A stretch of 64,000 nucleotides of DNA from Noviherbaspirillum sp. UKPF54 (GCF_007874125.1 NZ_CP040128.1:2356001-2420000); one strand, 5' to 3'. Numbered from the stretch's first letter, positions 43,452 through 59,472 are shown. Numbers and translations are program-made. The notes: generated from the sequence alone by a model not told the origin.

Positions 43452-44581
43452 GCCCGCGCGGCCTTTCTGAACATGACGGTGCGCTTGAATGCGCCCCACA
43501 GCGCCGCCGGATGGCGCGGGCTGTTGATGAACAGGCGCCAGGCGAACAGCAGCGCGATCAGCAGGGCGGCCGTCAGATGAATCGGCCACGACGCGACCCC
43601 GAGCGACAGGCGCTCCTGCACCACGGCGGCCTGCAGCACGCTGACCATATTGCTGTAGACAACGAAGAGCAGCAGCGCGATCAGCAAGTTGGCGGAGCGC
43701 CCGCCGCGCGGATTGACGAAGCCCAGGGGAATGGCAAGCAGCATCAGCAGCAGGCACATCAGGGGCAAGGAGGCGCGCCACAGCAATTCGCCGCGGTTGA
43801 ACTTGTTCGGATCGGCCAGCAGGGCCGGTGTGGGCAGCGAACGGGCCGACTTGTCCCCCACCACCGCCTGCGACTGGCGCCCCACCAGCACGCCGTAACG
43901 CTCGAACTCCATGACGCGAAAATCCGGCTGGTTGGTGATGCCGTCATAGCGGCGTCCCTTGCTCATGACCAGGAACTTGTCGCCATGCTGATCGAGCGCG
44001 ACCGAGCCTTCCCTGGCGACCACGACGCTGGTGCGCCCGTTCTGCACGGTGTTGACGAACACGTTCCTGACCTTGGTGGCGTCGCCGCTCACGCCCTCGA
44101 CGAAGAAGATGCGGTCGGCCGATGCCGATTCCTGGAATTTTCCCGGAGATACTTTTGCGATGTCTTCGCGCTTTTCGAAACGCTCCCGGAATTCGGCGCT
44201 CTGGCGCGCTGCCCAGGGTGTCAGGATGAAAGAGAGCAACGCGGTCAGCACCACGATCGGCACGCCGAACGACAGCACCGGCGCGATCCAGCGCGTCAGG
44301 GAAAGTCCGGACGCGAACCATACAACCATTTCAGAGTCCTGATAACTGCGCGTCACTACCACCAGGACGGAAATAAACCCTGTGAGAATAAGGATGACCG
44401 GCAGATAATTAAGTGCCGCGAAGCCGATCAGCGCGATCACATCCGACGATGCGACCTTGCCTCCCGCGGCCTGGCCGAGGATCTTGATGAGCATCACGGT
44501 GATGGTAATGGTGAAAAGCGTGGTGAAGACAGCGCCTGCGGTACTTACCAATTCGCGTCGGAGAGCGCGCTGAAAGATCAT
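43448..44581 (-). CDS. lptF: LPS export ABC transporter permease LptF
   Basis: This is the partner permease of LptG, 377 residues with the same six-helix plus periplasmic-domain layout. The N-terminus IFQRALRRELVSTAGAVFTT, the FGVPIVVLTALLSFILTPWA segment, and the C-terminal FVNPRGGRSANLLIALLLF are LptF-like. It is divergent from pepA with only 41 bases between the start codons, a conserved arrangement in gamma- and betaproteobacteria. Confidence 0.95.
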   Translation of the reverse strand: MIFQRALRRELVSTAGAVFTTLFTITITVMLIKILGQAAGGKVASSDVIALIGFAALNYLPVILILTGFISVLVVVTRSYQDSEMVVWFASGLSLTRWIAPVLSFGVPIVVLTALLSFILTPWAARQSAEFRERFEKREDIAKVSPGKFQESASADRIFFVEGVSGDATKVRNVFVNTVQNGRTSVVVAREGSVALDQHGDKFLVMSKGRRYDGITNQPDFRVMEFERYGVLVGRQSQAVVGDKSARSLPTPALLADPNKFNRGELLWRASLPLMCLLLMLLAIPLGFVNPRGGRSANLLIALLLFVVYSNMVSVLQAAVVQERLSLGVASWPIHLTAALLIALLFAWRLFINSPRHPAALWGAFKRTVMFRKAARA

Positions 44582-44606
44582 TGAATTGAAGACTATAATT
44601 GCGTCT
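44570..44606 (+). promoter_or_regulatory. pepA: Predicted promoter of pepA
   Basis: A perfect TATAAT -10 box (44594-44599) with a CTGAAA -35 box (44570-44575) and an 18-base spacer lies between the divergent lptF and pepA. The expected start is near 44606, giving a leader of about 17 bases that includes the AAGGAG ribosome site. Confidence 0.65.
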
Positions 44607-44622
44607 GGATAAGGAGCGACTC

Positions 44623-46140
44623 ATGGACTTTAGCATAAAAACATACGACGCAAAAACCGGCGTCGCCAGCATCAAAACGGGCTGCCTGGTCGTCGGCGTA
44701 TTTGAAAACAAGAAACTGTCGCAAGCCGCGCGCGAGCTCGACGGCAAGGGCGCCATCAGCGCCGCGCTCAAGTCGGGCGACATCAGCGGCAAGGCCGGCT
44801 CCACCCTGCTGCTGCGCGGACTGGACGGCGTCGCGGCCGAACGCGTACTGCTGGTCGGCCTCGGCAATGACGAAGCGGTGAGCGACAAGACCTTCGTCTC
44901 CGCCGTGCAGGCCGCCGGGCGCGTGTTTGCTTCGCTCGGCAGCAGCGATGCGCTGCTGGCGCTGCCGCTGGAAGGCGTCAAGGAGCGCGACGCCGCCTGG
45001 GCGACGCGCGCGGCGATCCTGGCCTTGCGCGACGGCGCCTACCGCTACGACACCACCAAGAGCAAGAAGGACGAAGCGCCGACAGGCGTGAAGAAGGTCG
45101 CGCTTGCCGCCTCCGGCGCCGCAACGCCTGCCGCCAAGGCCGCCGTGACGCAAGCCGTTGCGATTGCCAACGGCGTGGCCCTCACCAAGGACCTCGGCAA
45201 TCTTCCCAGTAATATCTGCACGCCGACCCACCTTGCCAATGTCGCGAAGAGCCTGGCGAAGGATTACAAGTTCGGCGTCGAAGTGCTGGACCGCAAGCAG
45301 ATCGAGGCGCTCAAGATGGGCAGCTTCCTGTCTGTCACCAAGGGCAGCGAAGAACCGCCGAAGTTCATCATCCTGAAGCACATGGGCGGCAAGGCCAAGG
45401 ATGCGCCGATCGTGTTGGTCGGCAAGGGCATCACCTTCGATACCGGCGGCATTTCGATCAAGCCGGGCGCCAACATGGACGAGATGAAGTACGACATGTG
45501 CGGCGCAGCGTCGGTGCTGGGCACCTTCCATGCGATCGGCGAGATGGGCCTGAAGCTCAACGTGATCGGCGTGATCCCGACCTGCGAAAACATGCCTTCC
45601 GGCCGCGCCTCCAAACCGGGCGACATCGTTGTCTCGATGTCGGGCCAGACCATCGAAATCCTCAACACCGACGCCGAAGGCCGCCTGATCCTGTGCGATG
45701 CGCTGACCTACGTCGAGCGCTTCAAGCCGGCGGCCGTGATCGACGTGGCGACGCTGACCGGCGCCTGCGTAACCGCGCTCGGCCATCACAACTCCGGCCT
45801 CTTCACGCGCAGCGACGACGCGCATGACGCGCTGGCCAACGAGCTGCTGGCCGCGGGCAAGACCGCCGGCGACACCGCGTGGCGCATGCCGATCGAGGAC
45901 GCCTACCAGGAACAGCTGAAGTCGAACTTCGCCGACATGGCCAATATCGGCGGGCCGCCCGGCGGCAGCATCACGGCAGCCTGCTTCCTGGAGCGCTACA
46001 CCCGCAAGTACACCTGGGCGCACCTGGATATCGCCGGCACTGCCTGGAAATCCGGCGCGGCCAAGGGCGCGACCGGGCGCCCAGTGCCGCTGCTGACCAC
46101 CTTCCTGATCAACAAGGCCAGCGGCAAGAAAGCGGCATAA
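44623..46140 (+). CDS. pepA: Cytosol aminopeptidase (leucyl aminopeptidase)
   Basis: This 505-residue M17 family dinuclear-metal peptidase removes N-terminal residues from peptides in the cytoplasm. Active-site residues are visible: Lys268 and Asp273 in [12 protein letters not shown], the third metal region in [16 protein letters not shown], and [10 protein letters not shown] (348-357, with Asp350, Glu352 and Arg354). The N-terminal domain (1-170) is the DNA/multimerisation part. The start is the ATG at 44623 with AAGGAG upstream. In E. coli PepA also acts as a DNA-binding accessory protein. It is 8 bases from xth. Confidence 0.95.
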   Translation: MDFSIKTYDAKTGVASIKTGCLVVGVFENKKLSQAARELDGKGAISAALKSGDISGKAGSTLLLRGLDGVAAERVLLVGLGNDEAVSDKTFVSAVQAAGRVFASLGSSDALLALPLEGVKERDAAWATRAAILALRDGAYRYDTTKSKKDEAPTGVKKVALAASGAATPAAKAAVTQAVAIANGVALTKDLGNLPSNICTPTHLANVAKSLAKDYKFGVEVLDRKQIEALKMGSFLSVTKGSEEPPKFIILKHMGGKAKDAPIVLVGKGITFDTGGISIKPGANMDEMKYDMCGAASVLGTFHAIGEMGLKLNVIGVIPTCENMPSGRASKPGDIVVSMSGQTIEILNTDAEGRLILCDALTYVERFKPAAVIDVATLTGACVTALGHHNSGLFTRSDDAHDALANELLAAGKTAGDTAWRMPIEDAYQEQLKSNFADMANIGGPPGGSITAACFLERYTRKYTWAHLDIAGTAWKSGAAKGATGRPVPLLTTFLINKASGKKAA

Positions 46141-46148
46141 GGAACGGC

Positions 46149-46913
46149 ATGAGGATCGCCACCTGGAATGTGAATTCGCTGAAGGTCCGCCTGCCGCAGG
46201 TGTTGCAGTGGCTGGCGGACAATCCTGTCGATGTGCTGTGCCTGCAGGAGACCAAGCTGACCGATGATAAATTCCCGGTCGGCGACATCGAGAAGATCGG
46301 CTACCAGGTCGTCTTCACCGGCCAGAAGACCTACAACGGCGTGGCGATCATCTCGAAATATCCGATGAGCGAGGTAGTGAAGAACAATCCTCGCTTCGAG
46401 GATGAGCAGCAGCGCATCATCGCCGCGACCATCGAAGGCATGCGCGTGGTGTGCGCCTACATTCCCAACGGCCAGGCGGTCGACTCCGACAAATACCAGT
46501 ACAAGCTGCGGTGGCTCGATGCGCTGCACGACTGGCTGGCCGACGAATCGAAGTCGCACGAAAACCTGGCGCTCCTGGGCGACTACAACATCGCGCCCGA
46601 GGACCGCGACGTGCACGATCCTGCCGCCTGGGCCGGGCAGGTGCTGTGCTCGGAGCCGGAGCGCGCGCAATTCCGGCGCCTGCTCGATCTCGGCTTCAAG
46701 GATGCGTTCCGCCTGTTCGAGCAGCCCGAGAAGCTGTACAGCTGGTGGGACTACCGCATGATGGCGTTCCGCCGCAACATGGGGCTGCGCATCGACCATA
46801 TCCTGCTGTCGAACACGCTGGCCGCGCGCTGCAATGCCTGCGCCATCGACAAGGCGCCGCGCAAGTGGGAGCAGCCGTCGGATCATGCGCCGGTGATCGC
46901 GACGCTTTCCTGA
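46149..46913 (+). CDS. xth: Exodeoxyribonuclease III
   Basis: This 254-residue AP endonuclease/3'-5' exonuclease acts in base-excision repair. The EEP nuclease fold is visible: MRIATWNVNSLKVRL (N-terminal metal-binding Asn), LCLQETKL with catalytic Glu, the LLGDYNIAPEDRD active-site Asp/Asn motif, LRIDHIL, and the C-terminal SDHAPV motif. The length is a little short of the 268 residues of E. coli Xth. It lies 8 bases after pepA, likely in one operon, and ends 3 bases before the converging giant kinase gene. Confidence 0.93.
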   Translation: MRIATWNVNSLKVRLPQVLQWLADNPVDVLCLQETKLTDDKFPVGDIEKIGYQVVFTGQKTYNGVAIISKYPMSEVVKNNPRFEDEQQRIIAATIEGMRVVCAYIPNGQAVDSDKYQYKLRWLDALHDWLADESKSHENLALLGDYNIAPEDRDVHDPAAWAGQVLCSEPERAQFRRLLDLGFKDAFRLFEQPEKLYSWWDYRMMAFRRNMGLRIDHILLSNTLAARCNACAIDKAPRKWEQPSDHAPVIATLS

Positions 46914-46916
46914 AGA

Positions 46917-52667
<5,751 letters not shown>

Positions 52668-52680
52668 GTCGTCCTCCTCG

Positions 52681-54894
52681 CTAATGAAGATTGAACCGGC
52701 CGCGCCTGATCATTTCCAGCGCTTCTTCGGTCGGCACCGGCTTGCTGAAATAATGGCCTTGCATCTCGTCGCAGCCGTGCTCGATGAGAAATGCCATCTG
52801 CTCGGCGGTCTCGACGCCTTCCGCGATCACGGTCAGGTTCAGGCTGTGCGCGAGCGTGATGATGGCCGACACGATGGCCGCGTCGTCCGGATCGGAAGCG
52901 ATATCGCGCACGAAGGCGGCGTCGACTTTCAGCTTGTCGAGCGGGAATCGCTTCAGGTAGGCCAGCGACGAGTAACCGGTGCCGAAGTCGTCCACCGAGA
53001 TCGACACGCCCAGGTCGCGGATCTGGTGCAACGCCTGGATCGTCTTTGCCGGATCGGCCATCACCGCCGACTCGGTCAGCTCGGCTTCCAACATGCCAGG
53101 CGGGATGCCCGTTCTTTGCAGCGCCATTTGAATATCCTGCGCCAGGCTATCCTGGTGAAACTGGCGCGCAGACACATTGACTGCTATCGGGCAGCATTTG
53201 GCGCCCGCCTCGATCCAATACCTGATCTGCCTGGCCGCTTCATGCAGCGCCCACTTGCCGATCGGCTCGATGCGCCCGGTTTCCTCGGCGATCGGAATGA
53301 ATTTGCTGGGCGCCATCCATTCGCCGTCCGGTTGCGGCCAGCGGATCAGCGCTTCGAAGCCGCGCAGTTCGCCGTCGGCCGCGCTGACCTTGGGCTGGTA
53401 ATACAGCATGAACTCGCCCTCCTGGATGGCGCGCTGCAAGGCGCTGCCGACGGCCAGCCGCTCGTTGGCGGCTTCATTCATCCTTGCGGTGAAAAAGGAA
53501 TAGCGGCCGCGCCCTTCCTGCTTGGCGTGGTACATCGCGGTGTCGGCGTTGCGCAGCAGCTCGTCCATGTTCTGCCCGTCGTCGGGAAAAATCGCGATCC
53601 CGATGCTGGGCGACACCCGCAGCTCCCGGCCGCCGAGCTGGCATGGTTCGCCGACCGCGCGCACGATCTTGCTGGCCACCAGTGCGGCGTCCTGCACATC
53701 GTGCAGGCCGGCCAGCAGCACCACGAACTCGTCCCCCGACAGGCGCGCCACGGTATCGCCCTCGCGCACGCAGCGGCCGAGGCGCTCCGCGACTTCCTGC
53801 AGCAAGCGGTCGCCGGAGGCATGGCCGAGCGTGTCGTTGATATCCTTGAAGCGGTCGAGGTCGATGAACAGCACCGCCACCGGCGCATGCTGGCGCCCCA
53901 GGTGGGCAGTGGCCTGGCGCATGCGGTCTTCCAGCAGCAGGCGGTTGGGCAAGCCGGTCAGGGTGTCGTGGAATGACTGGTGCAGGATGTAGGCTTCCAT
54001 TTCCTTGCGGTCAGTGATGTCGCGCGACACCATCACCACCTGCGACACCTTTCCGGACGGGCCGCGGATGGTACTGGCCTCCGACTCCAGATACCGTTCG
54101 CCGCGCTCGGGCTCGAGAACCCGGTACTGCAGGCGGCTATTCGCGCCATCCCCGACCAGTCGGGCGAAAGCTTCGCGCAACCGTTCCCGGTCGTCGGCAT
54201 GCACGATGTCGAAATAGCTGCCCGGCGCCCGGATCGCGTTGCCGAACGCCGCATGGCAGGAGGGGCTGGCGTACACCCAGGCGCCGTCGGCGTCGAGCAG
54301 CGACACGTAGTCGCCCGCATGCTGCGCGATCAGGCGCTCGATGTCGCTGCTGCCGCCGGCTTCCCGCGCATCGGCCGCCACCTGCCCGCACGCCGCTATC
54401 TCGGCGCGCAGCGTTTCGTTCAGGCGCGTCACGTGGTCCAGCTGCTGCCGCAGCTGGCGGTTCTGGGTTTCCAGGTCGGCGTCGCCGCGCTCGCGCCGGC
54501 GGGTGCTCCTGGCGAGATCGACGAAGGCTTGCACCTTCGATTTCAGCACCTCGGGCGCGACCGGCATGAACAGGTAGTCGACCGCGCCCAGCTCGTAGCC
54601 GGTGGCGCGGTCGAGGTCGGTGGCGCGGTGCGAGGTGAGGAAGATGATCGGCGTAGATTTCGTGCGCGGGCGCTGCCGGATCAGGCGCGCCGTTTCAAAG
54701 CCGTCGATACCCGTCATCTTGACGTCGAGGAGGATGACGGCGAAATCCTTCTTCAGAAGCAACATCAACGCCTCTTCGCCGGAGGCCGCGGTCTCGATCC
54801 CGGCGTCAAGATCGGTCAGGATGGTATGCAGTGCAAAACGCGATCCAGGGTCGTCGTTGACAAGCAAAACTCGGATCTCATCAGTCTGGACCAT
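52681..54894 (-). CDS. Response regulator with PAS, GGDEF and EAL domains (c-di-GMP enzyme)
   Basis: This 737-residue soluble protein has a receiver (1-125, phospho-Asp57 in VILLDVKMTG) and a coiled linker. A PAS domain (about 195-300) leads to GGDEF (about 310-470, active-site sequence SGDEF in RLSGDEFVVLL), then EAL (about 480-725, with EALIRW, DDFGTGYSSL and EGVETAEQ). The EAL residues for Mg2+ binding and catalysis look intact, while the GGDEF motif starts with Ser instead of Gly, so the protein may be mainly a phosphodiesterase with a GTP-binding or weakly active cyclase domain. It is first in an operon with the poly-HAMP kinase, which is a natural phospho-donor. Confidence 0.93.
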   Translation of the reverse strand: MVQTDEIRVLLVNDDPGSRFALHTILTDLDAGIETAASGEEALMLLLKKDFAVILLDVKMTGIDGFETARLIRQRPRTKSTPIIFLTSHRATDLDRATGYELGAVDYLFMPVAPEVLKSKVQAFVDLARSTRRRERGDADLETQNRQLRQQLDHVTRLNETLRAEIAACGQVAADAREAGGSSDIERLIAQHAGDYVSLLDADGAWVYASPSCHAAFGNAIRAPGSYFDIVHADDRERLREAFARLVGDGANSRLQYRVLEPERGERYLESEASTIRGPSGKVSQVVMVSRDITDRKEMEAYILHQSFHDTLTGLPNRLLLEDRMRQATAHLGRQHAPVAVLFIDLDRFKDINDTLGHASGDRLLQEVAERLGRCVREGDTVARLSGDEFVVLLAGLHDVQDAALVASKIVRAVGEPCQLGGRELRVSPSIGIAIFPDDGQNMDELLRNADTAMYHAKQEGRGRYSFFTARMNEAANERLAVGSALQRAIQEGEFMLYYQPKVSAADGELRGFEALIRWPQPDGEWMAPSKFIPIAEETGRIEPIGKWALHEAARQIRYWIEAGAKCCPIAVNVSARQFHQDSLAQDIQMALQRTGIPPGMLEAELTESAVMADPAKTIQALHQIRDLGVSISVDDFGTGYSSLAYLKRFPLDKLKVDAAFVRDIASDPDDAAIVSAIITLAHSLNLTVIAEGVETAEQMAFLIEHGCDEMQGHYFSKPVPTEEALEMIRRGRFNLH

Positions 54895-55157
54895 GGATCT
54901 TGCCTCTCGCGGTGTTTCGATCCACGGGGCTGCCGCAGACGAATGATCAGGACGTGGGGGGCATCATGCGGCATAGCCAAGGCATGTGCGGCGGCACGTC
55001 TGGCACGACGCCGCTGCATGCGCCGCACCGCCCCCTGTCAGACCGATGCCGATTACGCTTGGACGGGCAAAGGCAGGCGATGTTCCCCAAATGACACACC
55101 GGCTGGCCGATGCCGCATACTGATGTCCCTGACAGAAACAGATCAGCCATTCCCGTC

Positions 55158-55196
55158 TAAGTTCCGACACTTAAGTCCCCACCCTTACGTCCCCAC
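55158..55196. repeat. Three short imperfect direct repeats in a 290-base gene gap
   Basis: Three back-to-back copies of a roughly 13-base unit (CTAAGTTCCGACA, CTTAAGTCCCCAC, CTTACGTCCCCAC) end at the tail of the GGDEF gene. Apart from this, the gap 54895-55184 between the two c-di-GMP genes shows no convincing gene; short frames there lack ribosome sites. It should hold the promoter of the REC-PAS-GGDEF-EAL/kinase operon. Confidence 0.5.
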
Positions 55197-57290
55197 CTTG
55201 ATCTCCGGCTCAGGCGCTTCCTCCGCGCCGTAGACCATGGTGCGATTGCGCGTGTGCTTGGCTTGCATGAGCGCAATATCAGCGGCATGCAGGACCGCCT
55301 CCCATGTGTCGCCATGCTCCGGGAAAGAGGCCACGCCGAGCGAAATCGTGATCTGGCCGAGCGCGTGACCATCCATGGTCACGCTCAGGCCGCGCGCGCT
55401 GTCGCGCAGCTTTTCCGCCAGCTCGGCGGCGTTGCGCAATGCCGTCGCCGGCAGGATGACGGTGAATTCTTCGCCACCGTAACGGCATGCCAGATCGCCG
55501 CCGCGCATCTGCCGCTGCAGCATGCCGCCGACTTCGCGCAACAGCATGTCGCCGGCGGCATGGCCAAAGGTATCGTTGAAGCGCTTGAAATGATCGATGT
55601 CGATCATGACGATCGCCACAGGTGACTTGTTGCGCTGCGCATTGCGCATTTCGCGGCTAAGTGACTCTTCCATGAAGCGACGATTGAACAGACCAGTCAG
55701 CCCGTCGCGCATGGCCTGCGCATGCAGCGTGTCGCGCAGGCGCAGGTTCGCCAGCGTCAATGCTGTATGTTCGGCCACCGCCTGCACCAGCGGCTGTTCC
55801 CGCGAGCGGCTTCCGGCCCTGTCGTTCTCGATATGCAGCACGCCCAGCATTTCTCCCTGCACCATCAGGGGCACGCACACGTAATTGCCGGGCGGCGGCT
55901 CCTGCACATGGTGGCAGCGCGGCTGGTTGCCCTCGGCCTCGACCCGGTACATTTTTCCTCGGCGCACCGCCCAGCAATCCTGCGGCAGGAACTCGCCCAT
56001 CGCCGCCGGATCGTTCCAGCGGCTTTTCGCTTCCAGGTGATCGCCGCTCGAATGCATCAGGTAAAGCATGCCTGGCTGGTCGGGAAACAGGCGCAGCGCG
56101 AACTGGCGAACGATCGCCAGCACTTCGTCCTGCGTCACGCAGGACTGCAGCGCGTCGTTCATTTCCTTCAGTTCGCGCAGCTCGTCGCCATGGCGCTGCA
56201 ATTCGGCGACGCGGCTCTGGATGGAGTGCGCCATGTCATCGATGGCGGCGGCCAGCTGGCCGACCTCGTCCCCGGTGCGCGCCACTCCGCTGCGCGCGCC
56301 GAAGTCGCCGTTGCGGATGCGGTCGCTGACCCGGATCAGCGAGCGCATTTTCCTGACCACGAGGCGATGGCTGCCGACCCAGGCGATTCCCAGCGCCAGC
56401 AGCGACACCAGCGCGAGATTGAGCATGTTGGATTGGAATGCGCTATTCGCGCCGGCGTATGCCACCGCAGTAGGAATGCCGATGGCGAGATAGGCGGTCT
56501 GCTTCGGCGTCCTGTGGATCTTCGCGAAGGCGAACAGCCGCGACACGTCATCGGCGCCCATCAGGTCGTTCACGCCTTCCTCATCGAGGCTGCCGCGCAC
56601 CGAGCGCACGAGCGGCGAGTCGGCGATGCGGCGGGTGCCGCGCCAGCCCTGCGAATCGGGATAGCGCGCAAGGATCAGCCCGGAGTCGTCGAATATGAGG
56701 ATGACCGAATCGCGCGACAGCTGGGCCGCCGGCGGCAGGAGCTCGAACTGCGACAGGCTGAGCGACGCGAACAGCACGGCCTCGACGCGCGTCGTCGCGC
56801 CGGTCACCGGCACGCCGATGAACACCCGCGGCACCAACGTCACCGCATCGATTTCATAAGGCCCGACGCCGACATCATGCCTGACAATGGTATCGCTGAA
56901 AAACGGCATGCCCGCGACATTGTTATTGAGCCTGGAGGGGCTGGTCAGGCAGATGATGTCGCCATTGGGTCTGGCCAGCCCGATCTCTCCATAGCCAGGA
57001 AACGTCGGCGCAAGCTCGCTGCGCAGCAAGTTGCAGCGCCGCTTTCCATCTCCCCGCAGGGAGGGCAGCTGCGACATCGCCTTCAACTCGCCTTTCGCGT
57101 CGTCGATCATCTGCATATGGCTGGCCTTCATGACGCGCACCAGCCGCAACGCGGCCTCGCGCGCGTTCTCCTTCTGCGTTTCCATCTGCCGATAGGAATT
57201 GAACACGTACAACGCGAATGCTGGCGTCATGGCCATCAGGATCAACAGCACAAGGCGCGCCTTCAGATTGCCTCGAAAAAAGATTTTCAC
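55185..57290 (-). CDS. Membrane-bound GGDEF diguanylate cyclase with Cache-like sensor, HAMP and GAF
   Basis: This is a 701-residue inner-membrane sensor. A first helix (LVLLILMAMTPAFALYVFNSY) is followed by a periplasmic double-Cache-like domain (about 45-270), then a second helix (NLALVSLLALGIAWVGSHRL). HAMP, a GAF domain (about 390-530) and a C-terminal GGDEF domain with the active form RYGGEEF complete it. An I-site is not evident upstream of it. It probably makes c-di-GMP in response to an external signal. I use the GTG at 57290, which has a GGAG site; a TTG 22 codons upstream is possible. Confidence 0.88.
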   Translation of the reverse strand: MKIFFRGNLKARLVLLILMAMTPAFALYVFNSYRQMETQKENAREAALRLVRVMKASHMQMIDDAKGELKAMSQLPSLRGDGKRRCNLLRSELAPTFPGYGEIGLARPNGDIICLTSPSRLNNNVAGMPFFSDTIVRHDVGVGPYEIDAVTLVPRVFIGVPVTGATTRVEAVLFASLSLSQFELLPPAAQLSRDSVILIFDDSGLILARYPDSQGWRGTRRIADSPLVRSVRGSLDEEGVNDLMGADDVSRLFAFAKIHRTPKQTAYLAIGIPTAVAYAGANSAFQSNMLNLALVSLLALGIAWVGSHRLVVRKMRSLIRVSDRIRNGDFGARSGVARTGDEVGQLAAAIDDMAHSIQSRVAELQRHGDELRELKEMNDALQSCVTQDEVLAIVRQFALRLFPDQPGMLYLMHSSGDHLEAKSRWNDPAAMGEFLPQDCWAVRRGKMYRVEAEGNQPRCHHVQEPPPGNYVCVPLMVQGEMLGVLHIENDRAGSRSREQPLVQAVAEHTALTLANLRLRDTLHAQAMRDGLTGLFNRRFMEESLSREMRNAQRNKSPVAIVMIDIDHFKRFNDTFGHAAGDMLLREVGGMLQRQMRGGDLACRYGGEEFTVILPATALRNAAELAEKLRDSARGLSVTMDGHALGQITISLGVASFPEHGDTWEAVLHAADIALMQAKHTRNRTMVYGAEEAPEPEIKVGT

Positions 57291-57423
57291 GTCGCCCTGC
57301 TCCGCGGTTGGCAAACAACAAGTGCCTGCCCGGGTTCGACCCGAGAGCAACTTCAAGCGTTCCGAATAGATTGTCTTTTAATGAAACCTTTTCGGTGCAG
57401 CAATAAAAGGCGGTGCGGCGGGG

Positions 57424-57468
57424 AGAAAAAGAAGGCCGGGCGCGGCGCGATGAACACGCCGCGCCGGG
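57424..57468 (-). terminator. Terminator of prpE
   Basis: On the minus strand, a long GC hairpin (CCCGGCGCGGCG ... CGCCGCGCCCGG, one mismatch) is followed by CCTTCTTTTTCTCC. It lies just after the prpE stop codon. Confidence 0.7.
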
Positions 57469-57476
57469 TATGCGGA

Positions 57477-59363
57477 TCAGGCGACGAGGACTGCCTTGAT
57501 TTGCTGGAGTGAAGCCGGATCTTCGATCGTCGTCAGGTCGCCCGGATCGCGGCCTTCGCACAAGGCCTGGATCGAACGGCGCAAGAGCTTGCCGGAACGC
57601 GTCTTCGGCAGCAGCGAGACGAAATGCACGCGCGCCGGACGCGCCACCGCGCCGAGCTGCTTGTCGACCACCGCCATCACCTCCGCTTCCAGCGCCTTCC
57701 TGCCGTCCGGGGTGGATGCCGGGTCCGGATTCTTCAGGATCGCGAAGGCGACCGCGACCTGCCCCTTCAGCTTGTCTTCCACGCCTACGACCGCGACTTC
57801 CGACACGTTCGGGTGGCTGGAAATGCTTTCCTCGATTTCGCGCGTGCCGAGGCGGTGGCCCGCCACGTTGATCACGTCATCGGTGCGGCCGAGGATGAAG
57901 TAATAGCCGTCGGCGTCACGAATGCCCCAGTCGAAGGTCGAATACGCAGGCTCCCTGAAATTCGCCCAGTAGGTTTTCACGAAACGCTCGTCGTCGCCGT
58001 ACACGGTCTGCATGCAGCCCGGCGGCAGCGGGCCGTCGATCACCACCACGCCCTTCTCGTTCGGAGCGCATTCCGCGCCGGTCGATTCGTTCAAGACTTT
58101 CACCTTGTAGCCGTACATCGGCACGCCGGGGCTGCCCAGGCGCGTCGGCTTGTCTTCCACGCCCTTGGCGATCGACAGGATCGGCCAGCCGGTCTCGGTC
58201 TGCCAGTAGTTGTCGATGATCGGCACGCCAAGCTCCGAAGCGATCCACTGCGAGGTCGGCTCGTCCAGCGGCTCGCCGGCGAGATACAGCGCCTTCAACG
58301 ACGACAGGTCGTATTTCTTCATGAATTCCGGCGGCTGCTTCTTGAGCACGCGCACCGCAGTCGGCGCGGAGAACATGCGCGTCACCTTGTATTTCTCGAC
58401 GATGCTCCACCAGATGCCGGCGTCGGGACGGATCGGCAAGCCTTCGTACATGATGGTCGCCATGCCGGCGATCAGCGGGCCGTACACAATGTACGAGTGT
58501 CCCACCACCCAGCCGATGTCCGAGGTCGAGAAATACGCCTCGCCCGGATTTCCGCAGAATATATGCTTCATCGAGGATGCCAGTGCCACCGCATAGCCGC
58601 CGACGTCGCGCTGCACGCCCTTGGGCTTGCCGGTGGTGCCGGACGTGTACAGGATGTAGGACGGCTCGTTCGACTCCAGCCAGGTCACCGGCACTTGCGC
58701 ATGCATGTGCTGCTCGCGCATCGACGCGTAATCGACGTCGCGCATCGGCACCGTCTGCATCGATGCCAGCCCGCGGTTCACCAGCAGCACATGCGCCGGC
58801 TTGTGCTGCGCGAGGTTGATCGCCTCGTCCAGCAGCGGCTTGTACGGCACGCTCTTGCCGCCGCGCGAGCCGGCATCGGCCGACACGATCAGCTTAGGCT
58901 TGGCGTCGTCAATGCGTGTTGCCAGGCTGTTCGAAGCGAAGCCGCCGAACACCACCGAATGGATCGCGCCGATGCGCGCACAGGCCAGCATCGCGAACGC
59001 CGCTTCCGCAATCATCGGCATGTAGATCAGCACGCGGTCTCCCTTGCCCACGCCGAGCGTCTGCATGATGGCCGCGGTCCGCATCACTTCTTGCTGCAGT
59101 TCGGCAAACGAATACACCTTCTCGCTGTTGGTCTCGGTCGAGATCGCGATCAGCGCCGGCTTGTCGCCCTGACTTGCGGCCCAGCGGTCGACGGCGTTGT
59201 GGCACAGGTTGGTGGTGCCGCCGACGAACCATTTGGTGAAAGGCGGCTTGGAATAATCGAGCACCTGCGAATACGGCTGGTGCCAGTCGATGGCCTTGGC
59301 TTCGTTGCCCCAGAAGGTCTGGGGATCGTTGACGGATTGCTGGTAGAAGTCTGCGTAGTTCAT
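57477..59363 (-). CDS. prpE: Propionate--CoA ligase
   Basis: This enzyme activates propionate to propionyl-CoA, feeding the 2-methylcitrate cycle. The 628-residue ANL-family enzyme has the N-terminus typical of PrpE/AcsA (FYQQSVNDPQTFWGNEAKAIDW), the phosphate-binding loop YTSGTTGKPKGVQ, the hinge region GRTDDVINVAGHRLGTREIE, and the catalytic, acetylation-controlled Lys in KTRSGKLLRRSIQ. The short N-terminus and WFVGGTTNLCHNAVDRW are those of the propionyl-specific clade, and it sits with prpF, acnD and prpC. Confidence 0.92.
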   Translation of the reverse strand: MNYADFYQQSVNDPQTFWGNEAKAIDWHQPYSQVLDYSKPPFTKWFVGGTTNLCHNAVDRWAASQGDKPALIAISTETNSEKVYSFAELQQEVMRTAAIMQTLGVGKGDRVLIYMPMIAEAAFAMLACARIGAIHSVVFGGFASNSLATRIDDAKPKLIVSADAGSRGGKSVPYKPLLDEAINLAQHKPAHVLLVNRGLASMQTVPMRDVDYASMREQHMHAQVPVTWLESNEPSYILYTSGTTGKPKGVQRDVGGYAVALASSMKHIFCGNPGEAYFSTSDIGWVVGHSYIVYGPLIAGMATIMYEGLPIRPDAGIWWSIVEKYKVTRMFSAPTAVRVLKKQPPEFMKKYDLSSLKALYLAGEPLDEPTSQWIASELGVPIIDNYWQTETGWPILSIAKGVEDKPTRLGSPGVPMYGYKVKVLNESTGAECAPNEKGVVVIDGPLPPGCMQTVYGDDERFVKTYWANFREPAYSTFDWGIRDADGYYFILGRTDDVINVAGHRLGTREIEESISSHPNVSEVAVVGVEDKLKGQVAVAFAILKNPDPASTPDGRKALEAEVMAVVDKQLGAVARPARVHFVSLLPKTRSGKLLRRSIQALCEGRDPGDLTTIEDPASLQQIKAVLVA

Positions 59364-59472
59364 GATGTCTCCAACGTATGGATTATTTGTGCAGGGCGCG
59401 CCGCGATGCGCACCGCTCCTGTCTATAGCTTCAAGTTTGGGTAGGGCTACTTACAAAGGACTTACTGGGTCG

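Noticed and set aside
54947-55170. Cys-rich small open frames in the gap between the two c-di-GMP genes
   Set aside because: There is no ribosome site, the frames overlap each other in different phases, and they lack codon bias. I treat the gap as a promoter region.
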